Shown: positions 20,101 to 28,459 of the stretch, piece after piece
Layout: every line of letters begins with the position of its first letter
How positions within the stretch are numbered: the first letter of the stretch is position 1
Source: Chitinophaga lutea
Lineage (GTDB): Bacteria > Bacteroidota > Bacteroidia > Chitinophagales > Chitinophagaceae
Direction: 5' to 3'
DNA: 64,000 nt
Assembly: GCF_003813775.1 (NCBI RefSeq)
Contig: NZ_RPDH01000002.1
Coordinates: 1,984,001-2,048,000, forward strand
Program-made: the position numbers and the translations under genes
Notes under the pieces: model-generated
Databases searched by the model: none
The model's input: only the letters and a program-made list of their open reading frames with translations
What the model was told of the DNA's origin: nothing

Positions 20101-20398
20101 CGAGGTACTCCAGTACCGCACCGAGCTTTGCCGCGGTGTAGTCCATCGCCGGCACCCGGCATTGTTCGAGGTACAGCGGATCATATACATAGGTAAGGGA
20201 TGTTTGCGCCTGTAACCGTTTGATCACGTCCGCCACGCTGGTGCGGGCGGTCTTTACCGTTACCTGTTGCTGCAGCGATTTGTACGATTGCGCCGCCAGT
20301 ACCAGGTGCTGGCCAAAGAGCAGGATGAACAGCAAAGGGCAGATGTACAGGCATAGTTTTCCATGCCCGGGAAAAAATCTTCGGGTAGATTTTTGCAT
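17102..20398 (-). CDS. TonB-dependent receptor with signalling (STN) domain
   Basis: A 1098-residue outer-membrane receptor. Signal peptide about 1-36; STN domain about 45-118 (VKTARTSVADVIKRLQAQ, then VDIEYDNNTVAIRKGQ), the module that contacts FecR in FecA-like receptors; carboxypeptidase-regulatory domain about 133-213 (GTITGRVIDNRNEPLPGVTI); plug about 240-345 (RGLSERYNNVMMNGASLPST); then a beta-barrel ending in NVTYSF with a terminal aromatic. No SusD-like gene follows, so it is not a classic glycan SusCD pair. The fecR gene lies 56 bp upstream and the beta-helix lipoprotein gene downstream. Substrate unknown. Confidence 0.93.
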   Translation of the reverse strand: MQKSTRRFFPGHGKLCLYICPLLFILLFGQHLVLAAQSYKSLQQQVTVKTARTSVADVIKRLQAQTSLTYVYDPLYLEQCRVPAMDYTAAKLGAVLEYLDRHAAVDIEYDNNTVAIRKGQVEAAMKKENEGTITGRVIDNRNEPLPGVTIMIEGGSGTTTGVDGSYSIQLPPGKYTLVFRYVSFSTRKVTDIAVKSRQATTLNVLMTASPSSLKEVVVTASYQRASVEGLYALQKNNAAVSDGISAEQIKATPDNNAAQVLKRVNGLTVQDDKFVTVRGLSERYNNVMMNGASLPSTEPNRRNFSFDVIPSALIDNIVVNKTATPDMPSEFAGGLVQVNTRNIPDRNFLTLTAGTGINTNSTGKTLYSTKRGGRDYLGFDDGTRRWWNHGWGAEEFREVIRSGDKMKRSEMERRIPNNWGMYKYDYSPVQNYQLAAGRVIMLKDRVSSLGITLAGTYRHEESVVNESRHNPGYYHYYFDSSRTYNFNTALGAVANIGFQTKGHRVAFKNLYNRRFSNEMNVNKGMDWSSIVSPINHYINVTLINSLLQNRLEGEHLLGKKLKLDWAADNITLDREQPDTRSSRGRSGDKWPYDESVAGQYRFYIVNEALGYMTEGINIFNAMLKERRKNVAANLSMPFNVGGAAQTLKAGYAGVFRKVDYQSQVFRLLVDPTSQYSIGYRDTLMFGKSDHELHSPEFLRPGMLNYVPTGLGSFGFSGDDYKGKQQIHAAYVMADLKLLQRFRLIGGVRMEQSNMEVTGIVYAPPMGYGVDSTMRYKKTDWLPSANLVYAVNNRMNIRAAYSKTLARAEFRERAPYIYYEFKERAAYYGAQGLKDASIDNFDLRYEYYPAPGEVISVSAFYKKFKDPVEIIGVWSGSVDPRLFYFNLRNSTNTGLELDLRKSLRFINPAQKWLSHVFVSANGSWMKAKVRYNTDQLMNAAGGITGRPDLEKNASDSRDRPLQGLSPYVINGGIGYFGDVFGVNVTYNRYGQRIVTAGFQPWEDLYENPRDLIDVQLSATLLKKKMQVRFNISDVLQQDNILYMNRGVVKSANVTPAEDPYTLGSENSDPKGTRFNKDRDYVRQRWFKGRNLSLNVTYSF

Positions 20399-20454
20399 AC
20401 TTCTCGTTACTTTTTATTTATTGAATCGAATGAAAAGGGTGAACTCGTTATGTA

Positions 20455-21390
20455 TTATTTCCGTTTTTCTTTATACACATAGGTGGTATCGCCGTGCCGG
20501 TCGAACCGCAGTTCCTGCACAAAGGCCAGTTTCTGCAGGATCAGATCCACCGTCACCTGCGCCGGGAATGAAGCCGTGAGCCTTTTACCGGCAAGGGTTT
20601 TATCCATCATCACGAACCGGCGGCCATAGCGGCGCTGCAGTTTTGCGAAAGCATCATCGAGGCGGGTGTTCTCGAAGATGACCTTCCCGTCTTTCCAGTC
20701 CACCGCTTCGCGGACGAGGAAAGTGGATTGTTTGAAATGCCGGTCGTCCGTGTAAGTGAGGCGGTCGCCGGGCAGCAGCACCACCCTTTCAAATGACGAG
20801 GCCGAATCCGCCGCGCTGATGGCTACTTTCCCGGAGATGAGGCTGACCTGCACCGTTTTTTCTTCCGCGGCGGGCGAAGCGATATTGAAGGAAGTGCCCA
20901 GCGCCGTAGTGATCAACCCGCCTGCATTGACGCTGAAAGGCGCCCGGTCGCTGGCGGCCACCTCGATGTAGGCTTCGCCGGTCAGGCGCAGCCGGCGGCT
21001 GGTGGTATTATAGGTATCATCGAATATGATGCAGGCCTGTGCGTTCAGCCATACCTTCGAGCCGTCCGGCATGCTCACCAGCTTTACGCCCGGGCCGGGA
21101 TTGGCGATGGTATCCATATGGCGCGCAATGCCGGTGGTCGCCGTCTTCCTCCCCTGCAGCCACCAGCCGGCCAGTGCCACGCAGCCTGCGAGCATAGCGG
21201 CTGCGGCGGGGCGCAGCCAGTGCAGGCGGCGGACCTTCGTTACCGGGGCGGGGTTCGCCTGGCGCCAGCTTGCCTTCAAAAATCCGTCGAGCCCATCTTC
21301 GCCAGACTGCTCCAGCCAGGCTTCCACCTGCTGCACCTCGTCTTCCGAACAAAGGCCTTTGAAATATTTATCCAGCAATTGTTGATTCAT
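20455..21390 (-). CDS. FecR-family anti-sigma regulator
   Basis: A 311-residue single-pass membrane protein. The start MNQQLLDKYFKGLCSEDEVQQV fits the cytoplasmic sigma-binding domain of Bacteroidetes FecR proteins, so the ATG at 21390 is preferred to one 21 bases upstream. A membrane helix follows near residues 68-84 (AAAAMLAGCVALAGWWL). The periplasmic FecR domain (about 110-220) contains GPGVKLVSMPDGSKVWLNAQ-type strands, and the C-terminal STN-like domain (LDDAFAKLQRRYGRRF) completes the standard layout. It should relay receptor occupancy to an ECF sigma factor; the only FecI-type sigma nearby is at 12737. Confidence 0.92.
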   Translation of the reverse strand: MNQQLLDKYFKGLCSEDEVQQVEAWLEQSGEDGLDGFLKASWRQANPAPVTKVRRLHWLRPAAAAMLAGCVALAGWWLQGRKTATTGIARHMDTIANPGPGVKLVSMPDGSKVWLNAQACIIFDDTYNTTSRRLRLTGEAYIEVAASDRAPFSVNAGGLITTALGTSFNIASPAAEEKTVQVSLISGKVAISAADSASSFERVVLLPGDRLTYTDDRHFKQSTFLVREAVDWKDGKVIFENTRLDDAFAKLQRRYGRRFVMMDKTLAGKRLTASFPAQVTVDLILQKLAFVQELRFDRHGDTTYVYKEKRK

Positions 21391-21621
21391 ATACGTCCCG
21401 GTAAACGGCATCTTTTTTCACCGCCTACAATAAGAGTACGCTCACCGCGAAACGATGTACCAACCCCGGAAACGACTTCATAATTTGGTAACATTCGCCC
21501 GGCCCCACATCATCCTTTACACCGTTCTCCCCATAAAACGAACCTTTCATCACAGATTTAACTATTTACTTCGTTTTTCTACGAATGTTTCGTATTTTAG
21601 GCTCCTCAACTAAATTCCGCC

Positions 21622-24438
21622 ATGAATCGAATTGTATGTTTATCTCTTATTTTAAGCCTGTGCGGGTTTGCCGCCTCCGCGCAGAAAAACCAGTTAACCG
21701 GCTCGGTGGCAGATTCCAGCAGCAAGGAGCTGATGGAGATGGCCACCGTTACGGTGCAGGATAATAAAGACAGCAGCCTGCTGACTTACACGCTGACCGA
21801 CAAAAAAGGCGGCTTTAAACTGACCGGCCTGCCGGCAGATAAAACCCTCCGCCTGCTGATTTCCTATACCGGGTACCGTACTTTTGTCCGCATCCTGCCT
21901 CCCGGCCATCCGGCAGACCTGGGGAAAATTTTCCTGGCTCCTTCCGCCCATGAACTGAATACGGTGGTGATCGAAGGCGACCGTCCGCCGATCGCCATCC
22001 GGAAAGACACCATCGAGTTTAACGCATCCGCGTTCAAAACACGCACCAATGCCATGGTGGAAGACCTGCTGAAAAAACTGCCCGGAGTGGATATCGACGA
22101 CGAAGGCAACATCACCGTGAACGGTAAAAAGGTGACCCGCGTACTGGTGGAAGGCCGTGAGTTTTTCGGCAACGACCCCAAGCTGGCCACCAAAAACCTG
22201 CCGGCCGCGATTGTGGACAAAGTGCAGGTGATGGACACCAAAACCAGGCAGGAAGCCAAACTGGGCGTTGAAAAAGACGGGGAAGACAGGACGCTCAACG
22301 TGACGCTGAAAGCGGATAAAAAGAAAGGCCTGTTCGGCCGCGTATCGGCCGGCGGCGGTACCGACGACCGGTTTGAGCTGGCCGGCATGGTAAGCGGGTT
22401 CGACGGCCCCCGCCAGCTCAGTGTGCTGGCTTCTTCCAACAACCTCAACAAAATCGGGTTCTCGCAGGGGGAAATGGGCGCCGTTGCAGAAAAGAAAGCC
22501 GGCGGTATGTCGATCAGCATTTCCGATAACGGGGCGTTCTCCATGAACGGCATCTCCTTCGGCAGCGGCGGCGACGGCATCCGTACCGCCACCATGGCCG
22601 GGTATAATTACAACGACCAGTGGAACAAAAAACACAACGTCAATAACAGTTACTTCTTCAACAACACCGACTCCCGCTACCGCACGTTGCGGAATACGCA
22701 GTATAACGACGGGCGGCAGACCCGCAGCAACCGCGAAGGCACGGGCCGCAACGCCAATCACCGTCTTAATTTCGGGCTGGAAACACAGCTGGACTCCGTG
22801 ACCATGCTTTCTTTCAACCCTTCTTTCGACTACGCCGAAACCAGCACCCGCGCCAATGGGCTGGACACTACCTGGTCGGACGGCTCGCTGCTCAACCACA
22901 ACACCACCCGCAACCGCAATTCCAGCACGCGCACCAACTTCAGCAGCAACCTGAACATCTCGCGGCAGCTGAAAAAGAAAGGGCGCAGCATCGCCCTGGG
23001 ATTCAGCAACAATAACAGCAACCAGGACGGATACGCTTTCAACTATTCGGAGCGCGGCTTTTATGAGAACGGCATCGCCGATTCCAGCGCCATCACCGAT
23101 CAGCGCAACACCTCCACCAACACCAATGAAAACTACGAAGTGGTGCTGAAGTATACGGAGCCCATTTCGAAAACGTGGAGAGTAACGGCCGGTTACGGCT
23201 TCCAATACAGCCAGAGCCGCTCCGACCGGCAGACTTACAACTACGACGAAGTTGAAAAAGGGTACACCGATCTCGACCCGTTGTACACCAATAAATTCAA
23301 AACCGTTTTCACCTCTCAAAACCCGCAGCTGTCTTTCAACCACTCCGGCAAAGCATGGACGGCGAATATCGGCGGCTCCGTGTACCTGAATGTGCTCGAC
23401 AACTACTCCTATACCACCCGCACCGGCTTCCGCCAGTACCAGACGAACATCGCTCCCAGTTCCCGCCTGGCTTACCGGAATAAAAAGAACGGCAACTGGT
23501 ACCTGAGTTACTTCGGGAATATGCAGCAGCCTTCCATCGACCAGCTGCAACCCCTGAAGGATAACAGCAACACACTGAACGAGCGCATCGGTAACCCCGA
23601 CCTGAAGCCCGCTTTCACGCAGCGCATATCGTTCGGCTTCAACCAGTTTTCGCCTACCGGCATCGGTGTTTTCTCCAGCATCGGTTATTCGCCCACCATG
23701 AACCGGATCACCACGGTGATCAAAGCCCGGCCCGACGGCAGCCAGCAAACCCGGTTCGTGAACACGAACGGCTTCTATAACCTGAACGCCAACGCGACGC
23801 TCAGCAAAAGCAAAAAGGCCAAGGATTACCAGTGGAGAGCCATGCTTTTCCTGAATGCATACGGGGGCCGGAACATCAACTTCTCCAACATCAACAATCC
23901 CAAAGGCGACACCACCATCCGCCGCATCGAAACGTTCAGCATGAACTTTTCCGTTGGCGCCCATGGCACTTACGCCTACAAGGAACTGCTGGAATTTACG
24001 CTCAACTACCGCCCTTCCTTTTTCGTCACCAAATACCCGCAGGGTGTCACCACCCAGGGCAATTACATACAGCACCGCGCCACGCTGGGCAGCACCGTGT
24101 ACTGGCCGCGTAACTTCGCGTGGGAAAACGATATCAACTACGTGTACAACACCCGTATCACGCCCGGTTTCCGGAAAGGCGTGGCCATGTGGCACATGGG
24201 GCTGGAATACAGTTTCCTGAAAAGCAAAAGAGCGCAGGTTAAAATTTATGCGTACGACCTGCTGAAGCAGAGCACCTCAGTGCGGCGCAACGTGAGTGAG
24301 TTTTCCATCGACGATGTGCAGACGGAAATCGTGGACCAGTATTACATGCTGACGCTCACTTACAACATCAGCGTGTTCGGCGCGAAAGCGAAGACAGGGA
24401 ACAGGCGGGTTGACGGGGGGAGATTTTTCATATTCTGA
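21622..24438 (+). CDS. Outer-membrane beta-barrel protein with carboxypeptidase-regulatory domain
   Basis: A 938-residue protein with a 20-residue signal peptide (ending FAASAQ), a carboxypeptidase-regulatory-like domain about 24-105, a plug-like segment (about 115-220; AMVEDLLKKLPGVDIDDEG, GREFFGNDPKLATKNLP) and a long barrel rich in aromatic and Asn residues that ends GGRFFIF. This is the TonB-receptor-related outer-membrane family (OMP_b-brl_3 type) common in Bacteroidetes, usually without a SusD partner. It is divergent from fecR by 231 bp and ends at a shared terminator. The transported substrate, if any, is unknown. Confidence 0.88.
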   Translation: MNRIVCLSLILSLCGFAASAQKNQLTGSVADSSSKELMEMATVTVQDNKDSSLLTYTLTDKKGGFKLTGLPADKTLRLLISYTGYRTFVRILPPGHPADLGKIFLAPSAHELNTVVIEGDRPPIAIRKDTIEFNASAFKTRTNAMVEDLLKKLPGVDIDDEGNITVNGKKVTRVLVEGREFFGNDPKLATKNLPAAIVDKVQVMDTKTRQEAKLGVEKDGEDRTLNVTLKADKKKGLFGRVSAGGGTDDRFELAGMVSGFDGPRQLSVLASSNNLNKIGFSQGEMGAVAEKKAGGMSISISDNGAFSMNGISFGSGGDGIRTATMAGYNYNDQWNKKHNVNNSYFFNNTDSRYRTLRNTQYNDGRQTRSNREGTGRNANHRLNFGLETQLDSVTMLSFNPSFDYAETSTRANGLDTTWSDGSLLNHNTTRNRNSSTRTNFSSNLNISRQLKKKGRSIALGFSNNNSNQDGYAFNYSERGFYENGIADSSAITDQRNTSTNTNENYEVVLKYTEPISKTWRVTAGYGFQYSQSRSDRQTYNYDEVEKGYTDLDPLYTNKFKTVFTSQNPQLSFNHSGKAWTANIGGSVYLNVLDNYSYTTRTGFRQYQTNIAPSSRLAYRNKKNGNWYLSYFGNMQQPSIDQLQPLKDNSNTLNERIGNPDLKPAFTQRISFGFNQFSPTGIGVFSSIGYSPTMNRITTVIKARPDGSQQTRFVNTNGFYNLNANATLSKSKKAKDYQWRAMLFLNAYGGRNINFSNINNPKGDTTIRRIETFSMNFSVGAHGTYAYKELLEFTLNYRPSFFVTKYPQGVTTQGNYIQHRATLGSTVYWPRNFAWENDINYVYNTRITPGFRKGVAMWHMGLEYSFLKSKRAQVKIYAYDLLKQSTSVRRNVSEFSIDDVQTEIVDQYYMLTLTYNISVFGAKAKTGNRRVDGGRFFIF

Positions 24439-24456
24439 GACCATGCTATATGACAT

Positions 24457-24488
24457 AAAAAAGGGAGCGCTTCATGGCTCCCTTTTTT
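24457..24488. terminator. Bidirectional terminator
   Basis: AAAAAAGGGAGC (24457-24468) pairs with GCTCCCTTTTTT (24477-24488) around an 8-nt loop, serving the convergent barrel gene and the unknown gene on the minus strand, whose stop codon overlaps the stem. Confidence 0.85.
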
Positions 24489-25212
24489 ATTGTAATTCAT
24501 TGGCGGTATAATGCAGCCCCTTCAGCAATCTTTGCAGTTCTTCCTCCGAATGCGCATCCGGGTGTAACTCGATCACCACTTCACCGGTGATCAGGTCACA
24601 GACGAAATGGATCTCCCGGTTCGCGTCTTTGATCACAAACAGATCGTTCGTTACCCATTCCTTAAACGTAAAGAACCTGCTGAAAAACTGCGTCAGCGGA
24701 TGGCAGCGGTACACGGGCATCGTATGCAGGAGTGCTCCTTCCCTGTCGTACACCAGCAATACAAACTCGACGTATTCGAACGTGTAGGTATAATCGAGGG
24801 CCACGATGCGGGTGAGGGCCGGGTTCAGCGACTTCGGGTAGTAGCTGACGGGGAGGACGTAATCCGCCGAGCGGATGCCGTCGTGGATGCGGCGGAGCAC
24901 TGCCACGTCCCGGTTGTTTGCCGCGGCCAGTTCTTCCATGATCTCGAACACCGCTTCGTAGAGGCATTGTTTTCTTTCATCCGGCGGTCGGGAAAGGTAT
25001 AGTTCCATATCCACCGGGTACACGACGTTGCGGCGGCTGCCGGCTGTATCGATGACCTTCGTGCCGCTGATATCCGTTATTTCGATGTGCAGCCGCTGGA
25101 AGCGGATAAACTTCAGGCCGCCTATCCGTGAACGGTAACTCTCGCCTACGGCTACGCCTTCGCGCAGCAGTGCGGGATGGTGCCGGAAAATTATCTCGAG
25201 GGTGTTGAGCAT
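24487..25212 (-). CDS. Protein of unknown function (241 aa)
   Basis: I do not recognise this family. The protein has no signal peptide or membrane segment and no cysteine-rich or nucleotide-binding motif. It reads as a mixed alpha/beta cytoplasmic protein with a conserved-looking centre (YPVDMELYLSRPPDERKQCL, YVLPVSYYPKSLNPALTRIVALDY). Codon use and composition resemble the neighbours. It lies 12 bp after the dinB-like gene on the same strand, so the two are probably one transcription unit. The ATG at 25212 is the only good start near the family-size limit. Confidence 0.75.
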   Translation of the reverse strand: MLNTLEIIFRHHPALLREGVAVGESYRSRIGGLKFIRFQRLHIEITDISGTKVIDTAGSRRNVVYPVDMELYLSRPPDERKQCLYEAVFEIMEELAAANNRDVAVLRRIHDGIRSADYVLPVSYYPKSLNPALTRIVALDYTYTFEYVEFVLLVYDREGALLHTMPVYRCHPLTQFFSRFFTFKEWVTNDLFVIKDANREIHFVCDLITGEVVIELHPDAHSEEELQRLLKGLHYTANELQ

Positions 25213-25224
25213 GGTGATCGTCCC

Positions 25225-25734
25225 TTAGAGGTAGCGCTCCTTCGCCACGTCCTGGTGATGGATGGCATGCCCTACGATCACGTAGCCGAGGGCGCGCACG
25301 CTCATCGGGCGACCACTGGCGACGCCGCTGCGCTCCATTTCCTCGCCGTCGAAAGAACGGAACAGGTGCTCGGACGCGTTGCGGACGTACTGGAATTCTT
25401 CCACCATATCGGCCCAGCTGCGGTGATCTACCCGGGCCTCATCCGCGTAACTGTTTTCATCGAAGCTGGCGAGGGGCGTCATGTCTTTACGGGCAAAGCG
25501 CAGTGCGCGGTAGGCAAAGATGCGCTCCGCGTCGATGATGTGCTGCAGCATCTGCTTCAGCGTCCATTTACCGGTGGCATAGGCATAATTCTGTTTGTTT
25601 TCCGGCAGCTCGCGCCAGAACTGGAGGGAAACAGCCGTTTGGTTGCGGAAGGCTGTCAGCAGGTCGTCTTCCTTCACTTTCGTAACGTAACCGTGGTAAA
25701 ACTCAGCGTATTCCGAGGCTAAGGGTCTTGCCAT
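25225..25734 (-). CDS. DinB-family protein
   Basis: A 169-residue four-helix-bundle protein of the DinB/YfiT superfamily. The expected metal-binding histidines are visible in QHIIDAERIFAYR (near residue 64) and in GHAIHHQDVAKERYL at the C-terminus. WTLKQMLQHIIDAERI is the signature helix of the family. Members are thiol-dependent transferases or stress-related metal proteins; a specific reaction cannot be assigned here. It is the first gene of a likely two-gene unit with the unknown 241-residue protein. Confidence 0.85.
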   Translation of the reverse strand: MARPLASEYAEFYHGYVTKVKEDDLLTAFRNQTAVSLQFWRELPENKQNYAYATGKWTLKQMLQHIIDAERIFAYRALRFARKDMTPLASFDENSYADEARVDHRSWADMVEEFQYVRNASEHLFRSFDGEEMERSGVASGRPMSVRALGYVIVGHAIHHQDVAKERYL

Positions 25735-25805
25735 ATATCATAATTTTGAACCTAAGTTACGGCAGATCGGCTTATATTTAATCACCCAATCAACCGCTTA
25801 AACAA

Positions 25806-27695
25806 ATGCGACAAAACCTGATCCTGCTGCTGTGCATTTTTGCCCACATGACAACGTTTGCCCGTTCAGCCGAAGACTCTCTCTGGATAAGGGAAAACTA
25901 TACAAAAAAGGAAGTGCTGATACCCATGCGCGACGGGATAAAACTGTTTACCTCCATCTTCATTCCGAAAAACACCATTGAAAAACATCCCATTCTCATT
26001 ACCCGCACCCCTTATTCCTGTGCGCCTTACGGGGAGGATAAATGGCCGGCGTACCACCATTGGTATGTGACCCAGTATTTCCGGGAAGGTTATATTATCG
26101 TCACCCAGGACGTCAGGGGCCGCTGGATGAGTGAGGGGGAATTTGTGGACGTAAGGCCTTTCAATCCGAATAAAAAAGGGAAAGATATCGATGAAGCGAG
26201 CGATTCCTACGACACCATCGACTGGCTGGTGAAAAACATCGGCAACAACAACGGGAAAGTAGGCGTATACGGCGGTTCCTACCCCGGCTTCTATTCCACC
26301 ATGGCCGCACTCAGCGGGCACCCCGCCCTCAAAGCAGTAAGCCCGCAGGCGCCGGTGACGGACTGGTTCATGGGCGACGACTGGCACCATAACGGCGCCT
26401 TTATGCTCAACGACGCCTTCAGCTTCTACCATGCCTTCGGCAAACCCCGGCCCAAACCCACCACGGTAAAACCAACGGGTTTTAATTTCACCGTGCGCGA
26501 CAATTATAAATTCTTCCTGGAGGCCGGCGCCCTGCCCAACGTGATGCGCATGATCGGCGACAGCATTGCTTTCTGGAAAGACCTGTTCGCCCATCCCAAC
26601 TACGACAGCTGGTGGAAAGCGCGCGACATCCGCAACTTCATCAAAAACATACAGCCGGCCGTACTGGTGGTTGGCGGCCACTTCGACGCGGAAGACTGCT
26701 TCGGCGCATGGGCCACTTACCAGGCAATCGAAAAACAAAGCCCCGGTACAGACAACCGCATCGTCATGGGGCCGTGGTACCACGGTCAGTGGGTCGACAA
26801 TGAAGCCACCAGCCTCGGCAACGTGCGGTTCGGCAGCAACACTTCCAAATGGTACCAGGATAGCATAGAGTTGCCTTTCTTCAACCATCACCTGAAAGGT
26901 AAAGGCAAGGGAGCCGATATACAGGACGCCGTGGTGTTCTTCACCGGCGCCAACGAATGGAAACAGTTTCCTGCCTGGCCCGCGCCCGATATGCAGCAGC
27001 GGCCCGTTTACCTGCAGGCAGCCGGCGGCCTCGGTTTCCAGGCGCCCAATACTGCCGATGCCTACACCCAATACGTCAGCGACCCCGCCAGGCCCGTGCC
27101 CTATACAGAAGATGTTCATTTTATCCGCACCATCAGCTATATGACGGACGATCAGCGTTTTGCCGCCCGACGGCCGGACGTACTGGTATTCCAGACCCCT
27201 CCGCTGGAGGAAGACCTTAGCCTGGGCGGTCCGCTGATAGCGGATCTGATGGCCAGTATCAGCACTACCGACGCGGATTTTGTGGTTAAACTGATCGACG
27301 TGTTCCCGGACGATTTCACTTACGGCGACCCGCCCGCCCCGGTTGTCAACAAACGTTACATTCCTGCCGCCTACCCAATGGGCGGTTACCAGATGCTGGT
27401 ACGCGGAGAGGTGATGCGGGGCAAATTCAGGAAGAGTTTTGAACAGCCCGTGCCTTTTGCGCCTAACCAGCCCGAGCAGGTAAAATTCACCTTACCGGAC
27501 ATTGCGCACACGTTCAAAAAAGGCCACCGGCTGATGGTGCAGATACAGAGCAGCTGGTTCCCGCTGGTAGACCGCAATCCGCAGCAATTCACGAATATTT
27601 ATACGGCAAACGATAAAGATTTTGTTCCGTCCACTATCCGGATTTATCACGATGCAAAGCGGCCGTCGAAACTGATACTGCCTGTTTTGCGTTGA
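25806..27695 (+). CDS. CocE/NonD-family serine hydrolase (S15-like)
   Basis: A 629-residue secreted alpha/beta hydrolase with signal peptide (about 1-20). GVYGGSYPGFYSTMAAL carries the nucleophile Ser158. DVRGRWMSEGEF near residue 100 and the later jelly-roll C-terminal domain (KFTLPDIAHTFKKGHRLMVQ) are typical of the X-Pro dipeptidyl-peptidase/alpha-amino-acid ester hydrolase group. These enzymes cleave or transfer acyl groups of amino-acid esters, beta-lactams or related compounds. It leads a plus-strand series with the lipocalin-like and FKBP genes (gaps of 26 and 36 bp). Confidence 0.9.
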   Translation: MRQNLILLLCIFAHMTTFARSAEDSLWIRENYTKKEVLIPMRDGIKLFTSIFIPKNTIEKHPILITRTPYSCAPYGEDKWPAYHHWYVTQYFREGYIIVTQDVRGRWMSEGEFVDVRPFNPNKKGKDIDEASDSYDTIDWLVKNIGNNNGKVGVYGGSYPGFYSTMAALSGHPALKAVSPQAPVTDWFMGDDWHHNGAFMLNDAFSFYHAFGKPRPKPTTVKPTGFNFTVRDNYKFFLEAGALPNVMRMIGDSIAFWKDLFAHPNYDSWWKARDIRNFIKNIQPAVLVVGGHFDAEDCFGAWATYQAIEKQSPGTDNRIVMGPWYHGQWVDNEATSLGNVRFGSNTSKWYQDSIELPFFNHHLKGKGKGADIQDAVVFFTGANEWKQFPAWPAPDMQQRPVYLQAAGGLGFQAPNTADAYTQYVSDPARPVPYTEDVHFIRTISYMTDDQRFAARRPDVLVFQTPPLEEDLSLGGPLIADLMASISTTDADFVVKLIDVFPDDFTYGDPPAPVVNKRYIPAAYPMGGYQMLVRGEVMRGKFRKSFEQPVPFAPNQPEQVKFTLPDIAHTFKKGHRLMVQIQSSWFPLVDRNPQQFTNIYTANDKDFVPSTIRIYHDAKRPSKLILPVLR

Positions 27696-27721
27696 TTCCA
27701 CCACGTTAAAAAATACGCAAT

Positions 27722-28423
27722 ATGAAACTTCTGTTTTCTGCAGCCCTGGCGCTGCTGACACAATTGTCCTTCGCGCAGGCCGGTCTTTCCGGCGCCTGGC
27801 AGCTGATGCCCGTGGGCAGCGAACCGCAAACCGTGCGCATCATCGAAGACGGGTATTTTATGCAGACCGTCTTCAACCAGCAGGGGAAAGAGTTCGTGAG
27901 CACGCTCGGCGGGCGCATCACCGCATCCGGCGGCAACCTCACCGAAGTGATCGAATTCAACACGGCCGACAAAGAGAACATCGGCAGCACCAACACCTGC
28001 ACGTACAAATTGCAGAACAACCAGCTGACGGTGAGCTGCGCCGGCAAAACCACCACCTGGCAGCGCCTCGATGAAGGGAAGGCACCATTGGCAGGCACCT
28101 GGCGCATCACCGCCAGGGAAAACAACGGTAAGATGGACCCCATGCGCCCCGGCCCGCGTAAAACCCTTAAAATCCTTTCCGGCACCCGCTTTCAATGGGC
28201 GGCCATCAACACGGAAACCAAGGAGTTTTTCGGCACCGGCGGCGGTACGTACAAGTTTGAGAACGGCCAGTATACCGAAACCATCACCTTCTTTTCGCGC
28301 GACAATACGCGGGTGGGCATGAGCCTGAGCTTTAACGGCAAAGTGGACGGCAAACAATGGCACCACAGCGGCAAAAGCTCCAAGGGCGACCCCATCAGCG
28401 AAATATGGAGCAGGATTGAATAA
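27722..28423 (+). CDS. Secreted protein with two lipocalin-like domains
   Basis: A 233-residue protein with signal peptide (MKLLFSAALALLTQLSFAQA). Two similar halves of about 100 residues follow, each beginning with a GxW signature (LSGAWQLMP near 21 and LAGTWRITA near 123) and rich in beta strands ending in W-containing turns. This looks like a duplicated lipocalin-like domain of the DUF4488 kind seen in Bacteroidetes; ligands are not known. It lies 26 bp after the CocE-type hydrolase gene and is probably co-transcribed. Confidence 0.7.
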   Translation: MKLLFSAALALLTQLSFAQAGLSGAWQLMPVGSEPQTVRIIEDGYFMQTVFNQQGKEFVSTLGGRITASGGNLTEVIEFNTADKENIGSTNTCTYKLQNNQLTVSCAGKTTTWQRLDEGKAPLAGTWRITARENNGKMDPMRPGPRKTLKILSGTRFQWAAINTETKEFFGTGGGTYKFENGQYTETITFFSRDNTRVGMSLSFNGKVDGKQWHHSGKSSKGDPISEIWSRIE

Positions 28424-28459
28424 TGTGCTTATATTGCGGTTCAAATTTTACAACCCGGT

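Noticed and set aside
21694..24195. 833-codon open frame antisense to the outer-membrane barrel gene
   Set aside because: Same cause: the plus-strand product has a signal peptide, domains and a proper C-terminus; the antisense product is Val/Gly/His-rich with no motif.
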